Origin: an uncultured Paenibacillus sp.
Lineage (GTDB): Bacteria; Bacillota; Bacilli; Paenibacillales; Paenibacillaceae
Reading direction: 5' to 3'
Assembly (NCBI GenBank): GCA_937895345.1
Contig: CALAWP010000086.1
Span: 1-64,000, forward strand
Length of the DNA stretch: 64,000 nt
Below the pieces are notes generated by a model that had not been told where the DNA came from, searched no databases, and saw nothing but the letters and a program-made list of their open reading frames with translations. Made by a program: the position numbers and the translations under genes. Below are positions 8,245 through 17,249 of this stretch, piece after piece. Each line of letters opens with the position of its first letter. Within the stretch, counting starts at the first letter, position 1.

Positions 8245-10782
8245 ATGACAGATCAGAAGAAAAAAACGACTCATGCGGCCGGGGCCGGAAGAACGGCATC
8301 CAAAAAGACACGCAAAAAAAAGAGAATGTCGGGCCGCGTATGGTTTTACACCTTGTTTTTCAGCGTCGTCATCGCCATCGTTTGCGCCATGATCGGTTAT
8401 TTGCTTATCGTTTTGAACGGCGAACGGCTGCTGGAGGAGCACGGAAGCAAGCTTGATTTCGGAGAGGCCTCCATTATCTACGATGCGCAGGGCGAAGAGT
8501 TCGCCAGACTGTATCACTATGAAGACCACCGCGAAATCGCCGATTTCAGCGAAATTCCGGAGCATTTGCGGGAAGCGATCGTCGCGACGGAGGATCAGCG
8601 CTTCTACGAGCACTCCGGTCTCGATTTTTGGGCGATCGGAAGAGCGCTCGTCAAGGACGTCGTGGCCCGGAGAGCGGTGGAGGGCGGCAGCACCATTACG
8701 CAGCAGCTGGCCAAAAACGTTTTTTTGTCGGCGGACAAGACCTTCTTCCGCAAGGCGACGGAAGCGTCTATCGCGGTGGCGCTGGAACAGCATATGTCCA
8801 AAGACGACATCCTGGCGATGTATTTGAACCGGATATACTTCGGCAAAGGCATCCACGGGGTCAAGGCGGCGGCCAAATATTATTTTGACAAGGACTTGTC
8901 CGAGCTGGAGCTGTGGGAGTCCGCCACGCTGGCGGCGATGCCGAAGGCGCCGAACCGCTACAACCCGGTCAACGATCCGGAAGCTTCGATGCAGCGCCGA
9001 GCGGTTGTTCTGAAGCTGATGTACGATCAGAAGTATATAACGGAAGAAGAAATGAACGAAGCGAAGGCCGTCGTCTACGAGCGGCCTGCCAACCAGGAGC
9101 AAATGAAAGATGGTTCCTACGAGGCGTTCGTCGATTACGTGCTGGATGAAGCAATGGAAGTGACGAACATGACGGAGGAGGAGCTTCGCGTCAGCGGCCT
9201 CAAAATATATACGACATTGAATCAGCAGGCGCAAAAGGCGATGGAGGCCGAATTCGCCGACGATGCGAATTTCGAGCAAAGCGTCGACGAGACGCTTGCG
9301 CAAGCGGCCATGGTGATTATCGACCACCGTAACGGCGAGATCAAGGCTCTTGCCGGCGGCCGGGGGTACGAAGCCGGCAACTGGAACCGCGCGGTGCAGC
9401 CGCGTCAACCGGGGTCCGCGATCAAGCCGATTGTCTCCTACGGTCCGGCGCTTGAATCGGGCAACTATTTCCCGTGGACGACGCTGGCCAACGATAAGAA
9501 GTGCTTCGGCGATTATTGTCCGAGAGACCGTTGGGGCGCCACGCCCGTCACGATGACGAAAGCGATGGAAGACTCTCGCAACTTGGCCGCGGTATGGATG
9601 CTGAACCAAGTCGGCATACAGAACGGCATCGACTTTGCGACGAAGCTCGGCATCAAGTTCGAGAAGGAAGACCGTAACCTGAGCATTGCGCTCGGCGGCA
9701 TGACCAAAGGCGCTTCGCCGCTGCAGATGGCGACGGCTTACAGCGTCATGGCGAACGGCGGGATGTCGGTCGACCCGCATACCATCGTGAAGATCGACGG
9801 CAAGACGAGGACGGTGTACGAATACAAGGCGCCCGAAGCGAAACGGCTCATGAAGGAAGACACCGCCTGGTATTTGACCGAGATGATGATCAGCGTCGTG
9901 CAGAACGGTACGGGCAAAAAAGCGGCCTTCGACCGTCCGGTAGCCGGCAAGACGGGAACGACGCAGCACGGCATTCCGGGCTTGACGAGCGACGGAATTC
10001 GCGACGCCTGGTTCGTAGGCTATACGCCGGAGTGGACAGCGGCCGTCTGGATGGGATACGATAAATCCGATGCAAATCACTTGCTGAAGAAAGGCAGCGC
10101 CCAATCCGCCGAATTTTTCTCGAAGGTGATGAAGCAGGCGATGAAGGGCGTGCCTCAGTCCAGCTTCAAGCAGCCGCAAATCGAGCAGCAAGAAACGCCG
10201 CCGCCGCCGATGCAGGTGACGAATTTGAACGCCTCCTTCGATCCTGAGCAAGTGCTTGTCACGCTCACTTGGGACCCGATTCCGGGCGAAGGCATTACGT
10301 ACGAAGTGTTCCGGCGCGAGTCCGGCTCGGACCGGTTCGAGCATTTCGTGGACAGCTTGACGACGACAAGCGTGAACGACATGGCCGTATTTCCGGGCAT
10401 GACGTACGAATATTACGTCGTTGCATACGACCCGGAAACGAATGCGCAGAGCGAACCCTCCAACAGGGTGAAGGTGAACATTCCGGATGTCGAAATCGAT
10501 ATCCCGGGACTTCCGATGGAACCGACGCCGACGGCTCCCGTCGTTCCCGACCCCGGCGGCGAAGACGGCGGAACGGGAGACGGCGGCGGAAGCATAGAAG
10601 AGCCCGGAGACGGATCGTCCACGCCTTGGATTCCGGAAATTCCCGAATTGCCGGGAACCGACCCGGGACAAGGCGGCCAGCCGACAAATCCGGGCGAGTC
10701 CGAGGCGGGAGGCGGAGAAGCGCTGCCTGGCGGCGCCGACGTAATGGATCCGGGAGCGTCCAACGATTCCGCGATAAGATAG
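8245..10782 (+). CDS. Class A penicillin-binding protein (PBP1A family)
   Basis: A bifunctional cell-wall synthase: a glycosyltransferase polymerises lipid II and a transpeptidase cross-links stem peptides outside the membrane. A Lys/Arg-rich cytoplasmic N-terminus is followed by one membrane helix (about residues 34-56). The GT51 domain shows EDQRFYEHSG and GGSTITQQLAKN. The transpeptidase has SAIK (SxxK serine, about residue 390), SRN (SxN) and KTGTT (KTG). A fibronectin type III-like domain follows (about residues 657-745), then a Gly/Pro/Glu-rich tail of about 90 residues that may lie in the wall. A GGGAGGGGAG RBS precedes the ATG. Conserved in Paenibacillaceae. Confidence 0.93.
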   Translation: MTDQKKKTTHAAGAGRTASKKTRKKKRMSGRVWFYTLFFSVVIAIVCAMIGYLLIVLNGERLLEEHGSKLDFGEASIIYDAQGEEFARLYHYEDHREIADFSEIPEHLREAIVATEDQRFYEHSGLDFWAIGRALVKDVVARRAVEGGSTITQQLAKNVFLSADKTFFRKATEASIAVALEQHMSKDDILAMYLNRIYFGKGIHGVKAAAKYYFDKDLSELELWESATLAAMPKAPNRYNPVNDPEASMQRRAVVLKLMYDQKYITEEEMNEAKAVVYERPANQEQMKDGSYEAFVDYVLDEAMEVTNMTEEELRVSGLKIYTTLNQQAQKAMEAEFADDANFEQSVDETLAQAAMVIIDHRNGEIKALAGGRGYEAGNWNRAVQPRQPGSAIKPIVSYGPALESGNYFPWTTLANDKKCFGDYCPRDRWGATPVTMTKAMEDSRNLAAVWMLNQVGIQNGIDFATKLGIKFEKEDRNLSIALGGMTKGASPLQMATAYSVMANGGMSVDPHTIVKIDGKTRTVYEYKAPEAKRLMKEDTAWYLTEMMISVVQNGTGKKAAFDRPVAGKTGTTQHGIPGLTSDGIRDAWFVGYTPEWTAAVWMGYDKSDANHLLKKGSAQSAEFFSKVMKQAMKGVPQSSFKQPQIEQQETPPPPMQVTNLNASFDPEQVLVTLTWDPIPGEGITYEVFRRESGSDRFEHFVDSLTTTSVNDMAVFPGMTYEYYVVAYDPETNAQSEPSNRVKVNIPDVEIDIPGLPMEPTPTAPVVPDPGGEDGGTGDGGGSIEEPGDGSSTPWIPEIPELPGTDPGQGGQPTNPGESEAGGGEALPGGADVMDPGASNDSAIR

Positions 10783-10793
10783 GTGGTTAATTC

Positions 10794-11441
10794 ATGTCTA
10801 TGAGAAAACGGATATATTTGCTGCTTGCCGTCGTGGCTCTGGCCATGACGGCGGCAGGGTGCGGATCCGGAGGCGGCGCGGCTCCTTCCGACGAAGGCGG
10901 CAAGCCGGACCGCGGCGTCAAGGCGTTAAGCTGGGCTAAGATGCCGGAAATGTCCATCGATCTGAACCATGAATATAAAGCCGTGTTCGAAACGACGAAA
11001 GGAACGTTTACCGTTGCTTTATTTGCGGACGAGGCGCCGGTAACCGTCAACAACTTTGTGTTTTTGGCCCGCGAAGGATTTTACGAAGGTCTGACGTTCC
11101 ACACCGTCATTGAATCGTTTATGATTCAATCCGGCGATCCGCTCGGCAACGGTACGGGCAGCCCCGGCTACCGGATTCCGGACGAGCTGGATACGAGCCT
11201 GACGTTCGAGGAAGGCGTCGTCGCCATGTTCAATACGGGCGCGCCGAACACGGGCGGAAGCCAGTTTTTCATTTGCACCGGTCCGGACGCGGCCAATTTG
11301 AACCGTGAGCCGAACTATGCGATCTTCGGCAAGGTGGAGCGGGGAATGGACGTCGTCAAAGCGATCGCGTCGGTCCCGGTCAAAAACAACAAGCCGATTG
11401 AAGACGTCGTGATCGAATCCGTCGTCATTCAGGAAACGTAA
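10794..11441 (+). CDS. Peptidyl-prolyl cis-trans isomerase, cyclophilin type, lipoprotein
   Basis: A 215-residue protein with a lipoprotein signal (MRKRIYLLLAVVALAMTAAGC; lipobox TAAGC), so it is probably anchored to the outer face of the membrane. The cyclophilin domain shows GLTFHTVIESFMIQSGDP and NTGGSQFFICTGP, the usual substrate-pocket motifs, and would speed proline isomerisation of secreted proteins. The gene begins 11 bases after the PBP stop and probably shares its transcript. Two ATGs (10794 and 10800) are close together; either gives a working signal peptide. Confidence 0.92.
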   Translation: MSMRKRIYLLLAVVALAMTAAGCGSGGGAAPSDEGGKPDRGVKALSWAKMPEMSIDLNHEYKAVFETTKGTFTVALFADEAPVTVNNFVFLAREGFYEGLTFHTVIESFMIQSGDPLGNGTGSPGYRIPDELDTSLTFEEGVVAMFNTGAPNTGGSQFFICTGPDAANLNREPNYAIFGKVERGMDVVKAIASVPVKNNKPIEDVVIESVVIQET

Positions 11442-11550
11442 GACGGAAGATAAGCGTAAACGACCGAACCTGTCCTTTTTGGAGGCGCAGTTTACGTTTC
11501 GCATTATAGGCTCGGTATAGGGTGAGCTTATATTTTCTTTTATGCAGAGA

Positions 11551-11589
11551 AACCCCCGGGCGAACCCGTTCAAGCGCCCGGGGGTTTTT
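11551..11589 (+). terminator. Strong intrinsic terminator after the cyclophilin gene
   Basis: A perfect 12-bp GC-rich stem, AACCCCCGGGCG (11551-11562) with CGCCCGGGGGTT (11575-11586), 12-base loop, T-run to 11589. Confidence 0.9.
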
Positions 11590-11690
11590 CGGCTTGGTTT
11601 ATTTTGCCCGCTTGCTGGAGATGGACGTTAAGATATGGTAATCTTTTTTTATAGGATGATCTCCTAAATGAACGGAAAGGTACGTTCCGT

Positions 11691-12248
11691 ATGAAAAGAA
11701 AATTTTCCGACCGCGCGAATTGGCGCCGCATCCTGCGCAGAAGCTACTCTTGCCTGGCGCTCGACGGTGATGAGTTCAGGGGACTTGTTACCTTTTACCG
11801 GATTCATGAACTAAGGGAGCCATTGTGGAAGGAATATAACGGCAGGAGACTTTGCCTGGCGGACCGCGGTTATTTGTGGATGCAGCACTATCCCAAGGGA
11901 GAGCATTTTGTCGTGACGACGATGTTCGATAACAAGGACCGCGTCGTTCAATGGTATATCGACGTATGCAAGACGCAAGGGCTGACCGACCAGCAGGTGC
12001 CGTGGTTTGACGACTTGTACCTGGATGTGGTGGTGCTGCCTTCCGGAGAAGTGTTTCTGATGGATGAAGACGAGCTGGAGGAAGCGTTAAGGCAAGGAGA
12101 GGTCAGCAGCAAGGACGTGGCGCTCGCCAAAAAAACGGCCGGCCGTTTGCTGTCCAGCATCCGCAACGGCAAATTCCGGTACTTTACGCTCAGCTTGAAG
12201 CACCGCAAGGCGCTGCTGGGCCGGACGGGGGAGCTGAGCGAGTCATGA
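11691..12248 (+). CDS. DUF402-family protein
   Basis: A 185-residue protein. The stretch YLDVVVLPSGEVFLMDEDELEEAL is the hallmark of DUF402, a beta-barrel family whose studied Gram-positive member (Ntdp/YgaC) is a metal-dependent nucleoside tri/diphosphate phosphatase. This one is a divergent member, so enzymatic activity is inference. The stop overlaps the start of the next gene (ATGA), suggesting coupled translation. Confidence 0.75.
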   Translation: MKRKFSDRANWRRILRRSYSCLALDGDEFRGLVTFYRIHELREPLWKEYNGRRLCLADRGYLWMQHYPKGEHFVVTTMFDNKDRVVQWYIDVCKTQGLTDQQVPWFDDLYLDVVVLPSGEVFLMDEDELEEALRQGEVSSKDVALAKKTAGRLLSSIRNGKFRYFTLSLKHRKALLGRTGELSES

Positions 12249-12925
12249 AACGGACCGGATCGAAGGCCGGCGGCGCCGGGGGCAGACGGAAACGCCCGCC
12301 CCGCTTCCGCCGGCTCCTTTTTCGTTCCGCAATCGGCGTGCTGTGCGGGGCAATCCTATGGTGCGGATACGTCCTGTGGCATATATACGGTTATTCGTTA
12401 AAGGAGCCGCTTCCGCGTTCGGACGCCGCGATCGTGCTCGGCGCCGCCTTGTGGAGGAACGAACCAAGCCCCGCGCTGAAGGAAAGGCTGGATTATGCGC
12501 TCAAGCTGTACGAAGACGGTACGGTGGACAAGCTGATCCTATCCGGCGGATTGGGCGGCTTGGCTTCGGACATTACGGAAGCCGAAGGCATGAAGCGCTA
12601 TCTGGTTGAACGGGGAGTACCCGAGGATCAATTGCTGCTTGAAACCGAAGCGGCCAGCACGTTTCAAAACGTCTATTTCAGCAAAGAAATTGCCGAGCTT
12701 CACGGACTTTCTTCCTTTATTCTCGTTACTCATGATTATCATGCGGCAAGATCGCTGGAAATTGCGCAATTTATGGAGCTGGGGCACGTGAAGGCGGCCG
12801 GGGTCGACTCTCGGGTGTTGAACGCTTTTTACAACGAGTCCAGGGAATTTTTGGCCTATTCGAAATGGAAGCTCGACGAGCTGCTGCTGCGGTTGAAGCT
12901 GAGGCCCGTATCTTCGATGCTGTGA
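12245..12925 (+). CDS. YdcF/SanA-family membrane protein (DUF218)
   Basis: A basic N-terminus is followed by a membrane segment (about residues 24-46), then the DUF218 domain with DAAIVLGAALWRNEPSP, KLILSGG and LVTHDYHAARS. Family members such as E. coli SanA and YdcF have a Rossmann-like fold and are linked to envelope integrity, with no settled reaction. Starts with ATG overlapping the DUF402 gene stop. Confidence 0.82.
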   Translation: MKRTGSKAGGAGGRRKRPPRFRRLLFRSAIGVLCGAILWCGYVLWHIYGYSLKEPLPRSDAAIVLGAALWRNEPSPALKERLDYALKLYEDGTVDKLILSGGLGGLASDITEAEGMKRYLVERGVPEDQLLLETEAASTFQNVYFSKEIAELHGLSSFILVTHDYHAARSLEIAQFMELGHVKAAGVDSRVLNAFYNESREFLAYSKWKLDELLLRLKLRPVSSML

Positions 12926-12933
12926 ATCTGCTA

Positions 12934-12960
12934 ATATGACGGCGCAAGCTAGAATACAAT
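12934..12960 (+). promoter_or_regulatory. Possible sigma-E (mother-cell) promoter for spoVK
   Basis: ATA (12934-12936), 16 bases, then AATACAAT (12953-12960), one change from the sigma-E -10 consensus CATACANT. The position just upstream of a sporulation gene fits. TACAAT could equally act as a sigma-A -10, so this is tentative. Confidence 0.4.
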
Positions 12961-13004
12961 GGGAATGAATCACAGCTTCGGGATAAAGGATGGGGATGCG
13001 TCAG

Positions 13005-13985
13005 ATGAGCGGACATGTCGTATCGGGACCCGGCGGCGGCTACACGAGGCCGTCCAGGCAAATCAACGTCGTGCTTAGAAGCCAAGAACTTGCTCATGCA
13101 AGCTCGTCGTCTTCGGCTCCCGCGCTGGAGCCTGCGTCTATGCCGTCCGCTGCTCCGCTGCCGGCGGCTGACCATTATGCGGACATACAGAAGGATTTGG
13201 AGCCGATGATCGGCATGGACAACGTCAAGGCGCTCGTCTACGAAGTATACGCGCTCCTGTACGTGAGCAGAATGCGCACGGAGGCCGGCTTGTCCGGCGG
13301 CTCTCAAGTCTATCATATGATTTTTAAAGGCAATCCGGGCACCGGCAAAACGACGATCGCCAGAATCGTGGCCAAGTTGTTTCAAAAAATGGGCGTTCTG
13401 TCGAAGGGCCATCTGATCGAAGTGGAGCGCGCGGATCTTGTCGGCGAATATATCGGCCATACGGCTCAAAAAACGAGAGATCTCGTTCGCAAGGCGATGG
13501 GCGGCGTGCTGTTCGTCGACGAAGCGTACAGCCTGGCGCGCGGCGGCGAAAAAGATTTCGGCAAGGAAGCGATCGATACGCTGGTCAAGGCGATGGAGGA
13601 TCACCGCAACCAGTTCGTGCTTATTTTGGCCGGATACCCGCTCGAAATCGAGCAGTTTTTAATGACCAATCCGGGTCTCCCGTCGCGGTTCCCGATTCAG
13701 GTGGAGTTTCCCGACTATTCCGTCGAGCAGCTGCTCCAAATCGGCGAAAGCATGGCGAAGGAACGGGATTACGTTATGCTGCCGCAGACGGTGTTCAAGC
13801 TGCGACAGCTGCTGATGCAGGAAAAGCAGAACGAAATGTTTTCGTTCAGCAACGCGCGGTTCGTGCGCAATACGATAGAGAAGGCGATTCGTCATCAGGC
13901 GGTGCGGCTGATCGGGCAATACACCAATGCGGTTCCCGGGAGGCAGGAGCTGATGACGATCAGGCCGGAGGACATCAAGGGCTAG
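13005..13985 (+). CDS. spoVK: Stage V sporulation protein K, AAA ATPase
   Basis: SpoVK is a CbxX/CfqX-type AAA+ ATPase needed for late spore development. Motifs: GNPGTGKTTIARI (Walker A), GGVLFVDEAYSLARG (Walker B) and NPGLPSRFP (arginine-finger region). Of three in-frame ATGs (12990, 12996, 13005) the third is preferred, because GGGG is nine bases upstream and the N-terminus RQINVVLRSQ then aligns with B. subtilis SpoVK. An Ala/Ser/Pro-rich spacer (about residues 30-55) precedes the ATPase. In B. subtilis hflX lies between spoVK and ynbB; here ynbB follows directly. Confidence 0.92.
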   Translation: MSGHVVSGPGGGYTRPSRQINVVLRSQELAHASSSSSAPALEPASMPSAAPLPAADHYADIQKDLEPMIGMDNVKALVYEVYALLYVSRMRTEAGLSGGSQVYHMIFKGNPGTGKTTIARIVAKLFQKMGVLSKGHLIEVERADLVGEYIGHTAQKTRDLVRKAMGGVLFVDEAYSLARGGEKDFGKEAIDTLVKAMEDHRNQFVLILAGYPLEIEQFLMTNPGLPSRFPIQVEFPDYSVEQLLQIGESMAKERDYVMLPQTVFKLRQLLMQEKQNEMFSFSNARFVRNTIEKAIRHQAVRLIGQYTNAVPGRQELMTIRPEDIKG

Positions 13986-14011
13986 GATCAGACAGAGGAG
14001 AAGATACAATC

Positions 14012-15307
14012 ATGACAATCGGCAAGCAGGAGCGCGGAGCTCGCTGGGAAAGGCTCGCAGCTATGGCGCAGAAGGCGGAAGACAAGGCGTCGTCTTCCTT
14101 TCGCCGCGCCCAGCGCATCGCGGAACATAATCAATGGAAGGTGATCGAGGCGTTCAGACGCCATCAGGTAAGCGATTTTCATTTTTCCGGCTCGACGGGC
14201 TACGGATACAACGACCGCGGCCGTGAGGTGCTCGAGCGGGTTTATGCGGATGTGTTCGGCGCGGAGGCGGCGCTGGTGAGACCCCATTTCGCCTCCGGCA
14301 CGCATACGATCGCCTGCGCGCTGTTCGGATTGCTGCGGCCGGGCGACGAGCTGCTGTATATAACGGGCAAGCCGTATGACACGCTGCATAAGGTGATCGG
14401 CAGCCCCGGCGACGGAACGGGTTCGCTCCGCGACTGGGGCGTATCTTACCGGGAAGTCGCCCTGCTGCCGGACGGAAACGTGGATTGGGAAGGCGTGAGG
14501 AACGCGGTGACGGACCGGACGAAGGTGATCGGCATCCAGCGGTCCCGAGGCTACGATTGGCGGGCTTCCTTCACCGTGGCCGAAATCGGCGAAATGACCC
14601 GTTATGTCAAAGAAATTCGCGGCGACCTGTCCGTGTTCGTAGACAATTGCTACGGCGAATTTACGGAATTGACGGAGCCGACGGAAGTCGGGGCCGATCT
14701 GATCGCGGGCTCGCTGATCAAAAATCCGGGTGGCGGCCTGGCGGATACAGGCGGTTATTTGGCCGGCACTCAAAGGGCGGTCGAAGCGGCCTCCTACCGT
14801 CTGACGGCTCCCGGCATCGGCGGGGAGGTCGGCGCGACGCTGGGATCGCTGAGAGCGATGTACCAAGGATTGTTTATGGCCCCGCATATCGTCGGACAGG
14901 CCGTTCAAGGGAGCATTTTGGCCGCCGCCTTGTTCGAGGAGCTTGGCTTCGAGTCGAAGCCGGGATGGTCGGAGCCGCGTACCGACTTGATCCAAGCCGT
15001 CCGGTTCGGAAGCGAGAAGCATCTGATTGCGTTTGTGCAGGGGATCCAGGCGGCGGCCGCGGTCGACGCCCATGTGGTGCCCGAGCCGTGGGATATGCCC
15101 GGATACGACAATCCCGTCATTATGGCGGCGGGCACCTTCATTCAGGGGGGCAGCCTGGAGCTGTCGGCGGACGCGCCGATCCGCGAGCCGTACATCGCGT
15201 ACATGCAGGGCGGACTGACTTATGCGCACGCCAAATACGGCGTGCTGCACGCGTTGGACAAGCTGGCGGAGGCGGGATTAATTGTGATTAAACCTAACAT
15301 AACTTGA
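14012..15307 (+). CDS. ynbB: PLP-dependent enzyme, methionine gamma-lyase/aluminium-resistance family (YnbB)
   Basis: A 431-residue fold-type I PLP enzyme. FHFSGSTGYGYNDRG, VRPHFASGTHTI and AGSLIKNPGGGLADTGGY (Lys as Schiff-base residue) match the YnbB family, annotated as cystathionine beta-lyase/methionine gamma-lyase-like or 'aluminium resistance'. The natural substrate is unsettled. Its location between spoVK and glnR is as in bacilli. A perfect GlnR box lies in its last codons and the stop overlaps the -35 of the glnR promoter. Confidence 0.88.
   Translation: MTIGKQERGARWERLAAMAQKAEDKASSSFRRAQRIAEHNQWKVIEAFRRHQVSDFHFSGSTGYGYNDRGREVLERVYADVFGAEAALVRPHFASGTHTIACALFGLLRPGDELLYITGKPYDTLHKVIGSPGDGTGSLRDWGVSYREVALLPDGNVDWEGVRNAVTDRTKVIGIQRSRGYDWRASFTVAEIGEMTRYVKEIRGDLSVFVDNCYGEFTELTEPTEVGADLIAGSLIKNPGGGLADTGGYLAGTQRAVEAASYRLTAPGIGGEVGATLGSLRAMYQGLFMAPHIVGQAVQGSILAAALFEELGFESKPGWSEPRTDLIQAVRFGSEKHLIAFVQGIQAAAAVDAHVVPEPWDMPGYDNPVIMAAGTFIQGGSLELSADAPIREPYIAYMQGGLTYAHAKYGVLHALDKLAEAGLIVIKPNIT
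15283..15299 (+). promoter_or_regulatory. GlnR/TnrA operator
   Basis: TGTGATTAAACCTAACA matches TGTNA-N7-TNACA with no mismatch. It ends four bases upstream of the glnRA -35, the position of an autorepression operator, and is embedded in the ynbB coding sequence. Confidence 0.8.
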
Positions 15308-15332
15308 CACATTTCCAGCTCATGGATACAAT
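15304..15332 (+). promoter_or_regulatory. Sigma-A promoter of glnR-glnA
   Basis: TTGACA (15304-15309), 17-base spacer, TACAAT (15327-15332): one mismatch from consensus. Start of transcription is expected near 15339. Confidence 0.85.
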
Positions 15333-15368
15333 AGTGCTATAAAAGAGCGACTGGAAGGTTGATGCGAT

Positions 15369-15779
15369 ATGGCTGATGAAATTCGCAGAAATATGGCGTT
15401 GTTTCCGATTGGCATTGTCATGAAGCTGACGGATTTAACGGCCAGGCAAATCCGTTATTACGAACAGCATGAGCTGATTGTACCCGCCAGAACCGCTGGC
15501 AACCAGAGGTTGTTCTCGTTCAACGACGTGGAACGTCTGCTGGAAATCAAGTCCCTGATCGAGAAAGGCGTCAACATCGCCGGCATCAAGCAAGTTATGA
15601 ATCCGGTTTCTAAAGAATCGGAGGAAGCGACGACGGTCAGCGAACAGTCCGAGGTTACGCGGCGGGAGCTGTCCGACCAGCAGCTTCACCGGCTGCTGAA
15701 GCAGCAGCTGCTGGAGAAGAGACCGGGCAAGGCGTCCTTGATTCAAGGGCAATTGTCCCGTTTTTTGCACAAACGTTGA
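15369..15779 (+). CDS. glnR: Nitrogen regulator GlnR (MerR family)
   Basis: A 136-residue MerR-type repressor. The winged-helix segment contains LTARQIRYYEQHELIVPARTAGNQR and FSFNDVERLLEIKSLIEKG, as in GlnR/TnrA. GlnR represses glnRA when nitrogen is plentiful, activated through feedback-inhibited glutamine synthetase binding its C-terminal tail. The gene is followed after 33 bases by glnA and preceded by a GlnR box and a near-consensus promoter, so autorepression is well supported. Confidence 0.94.
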   Translation: MADEIRRNMALFPIGIVMKLTDLTARQIRYYEQHELIVPARTAGNQRLFSFNDVERLLEIKSLIEKGVNIAGIKQVMNPVSKESEEATTVSEQSEVTRRELSDQQLHRLLKQQLLEKRPGKASLIQGQLSRFLHKR

Positions 15780-15812
15780 TCCATTCGATTCCGAACCTAA
15801 GGAGATGATACT

Positions 15813-17141
15813 GTGGGCTACACGAAAGAGGATATCAAGCGCATTGCGAAAGAGGAAAACGTCCGTTTCATCCGTTTGCAATTTACCGACTTGCTTGGCT
15901 CCATCAAAAACGTTGAAATACCGGTAAGCCAGCTGGACAAAGCTTTGGACAACAAAATGATGTTCGACGGTTCTTCGATCGAAGGCTACGTGCGGATTGA
16001 GGAATCCGATATGTACTTGTACCCGGATCTGGACACTTGGGTCGTCTTCCCGTGGGTGACGGAGGACCGCGTCGCCCGGCTCATTTGCGACATCTACATG
16101 CCGGACGGCACGCCGTTTGCCGGAGATCCGCGCGGCATTCTGAAGCGCGCGCTGAAGGAAGCGGAGGAGATGGGCTTCACGGCGATGAACGTCGGTCCCG
16201 AGCCGGAGTTTTTCCTGTTCAAGACCGACGATCGGGGCGAGCCGACGACCGAGCTGAACGACCAGGGCGGCTACTTCGACCTGGCGCCGATGGACATGGG
16301 CGAGAACTGCCGGCGCGACATCGTGCTGACGCTGGAGGAAATGGGCTTCGAAATCGAGGCGTCCCATCACGAAGTGGCGCCGGGGCAGCACGAAATCGAC
16401 TTTAAATATGCCGACGCCATCAAGGCGGCGGACCAGATTCAGACGTTCAAGCTCGTCGTCAAGACGATCGCGCGCGTGCACGGACTGCACGCCACGTTTA
16501 TGCCGAAGCCGCTGTTCGGCGTTAACGGCTCCGGCATGCATTGCCACGTCTCCTTGTTCCAAGGCAATGAGAATACGTTCTACGACGAGAAGGACAAGCT
16601 GGGCTTAAGCGATACGGCCCGTTACTTTATGGCCGGCATTCTGAAGCACGCGCGCGCCATGGCCGCCATTACGAATCCGACGGTCAACTCCTACAAGCGG
16701 CTCGTACCGGGATACGAAGCGCCTTGTTATGTGGCCTGGTCCGCGAGCAACCGCTCGCCGATGATTCGCATACCGGCATCGCGGGGCTTGTCTACGCGCG
16801 TTGAGATTAGGAATCCCGATCCGGCCGCGAATCCGTACCTGGCGCTCGCCGTTATGCTGAAGGCCGGCCTGGACGGCATCAAGCAGAAATCGGCGCTGCC
16901 GGCGCCGACGGACCGCAACATCTACATTATGTCGGAAGAAGAGCGCCTCGACGTTGGCATTCCGAGCTTGCCTGTCGACCTGAAGGAAGCGCTGAACGAA
17001 ATGATCCGCAGCGACGTCGTCTGCGAAGCTCTCGGCGATCACGCTTTGGCTCACTTCTATGAGCTGAAGGAAATCGAATGGGATATGTATTTGACGCAAG
17101 TCCATCAGTGGGAGAGAGACCAGTATTTGACGCATTATTGA
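15813..17141 (+). CDS. glnA: Glutamine synthetase, type I
   Basis: Makes glutamine from glutamate, ammonia and ATP as a dodecamer, and in this group also acts as nitrogen sensor for GlnR. Motifs: FDGSSIEGYVRIEESDMYL, GPEPEFFLF, HHEVAPGQHEID, NGSGMHCHVSLF and PGYEAPCYVAWSASNRSP. The 442-residue length and the absence of an adenylylation loop point to the feedback-inhibited alpha form. A strong AAGGAGATGATACT leader places the start at the GTG of 15813. Co-transcribed with glnR. Confidence 0.97.
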   Translation: MGYTKEDIKRIAKEENVRFIRLQFTDLLGSIKNVEIPVSQLDKALDNKMMFDGSSIEGYVRIEESDMYLYPDLDTWVVFPWVTEDRVARLICDIYMPDGTPFAGDPRGILKRALKEAEEMGFTAMNVGPEPEFFLFKTDDRGEPTTELNDQGGYFDLAPMDMGENCRRDIVLTLEEMGFEIEASHHEVAPGQHEIDFKYADAIKAADQIQTFKLVVKTIARVHGLHATFMPKPLFGVNGSGMHCHVSLFQGNENTFYDEKDKLGLSDTARYFMAGILKHARAMAAITNPTVNSYKRLVPGYEAPCYVAWSASNRSPMIRIPASRGLSTRVEIRNPDPAANPYLALAVMLKAGLDGIKQKSALPAPTDRNIYIMSEEERLDVGIPSLPVDLKEALNEMIRSDVVCEALGDHALAHFYELKEIEWDMYLTQVHQWERDQYLTHY

Positions 17142-17174
17142 TGCGAGTACCGTCCGGCCGAGGCGCCGGATGAG

Positions 17175-17247
17175 GAAGGCTGTCCGGCCGCCTGCGTTCA
17201 TCGGGCAACTCCGATGCGCGCACGGCTGCGGACAGCCTTCTTTTTTT
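17175..17247 (+). terminator. Intrinsic terminator of glnRA
   Basis: GAAGGCTGTCCG (17175-17186) pairs perfectly with CGGACAGCCTTC (17229-17240), followed by seven T. The 42-base loop can itself fold. Confidence 0.85.
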
Positions 17248-17249
17248 GT

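Noticed and set aside
8134..10671. 845-residue minus-strand frame opposite the penicillin-binding protein
   Set aside because: Arg/His-rich composition typical of antisense translation of a GC-rich gene; the plus frame has all PBP motifs.
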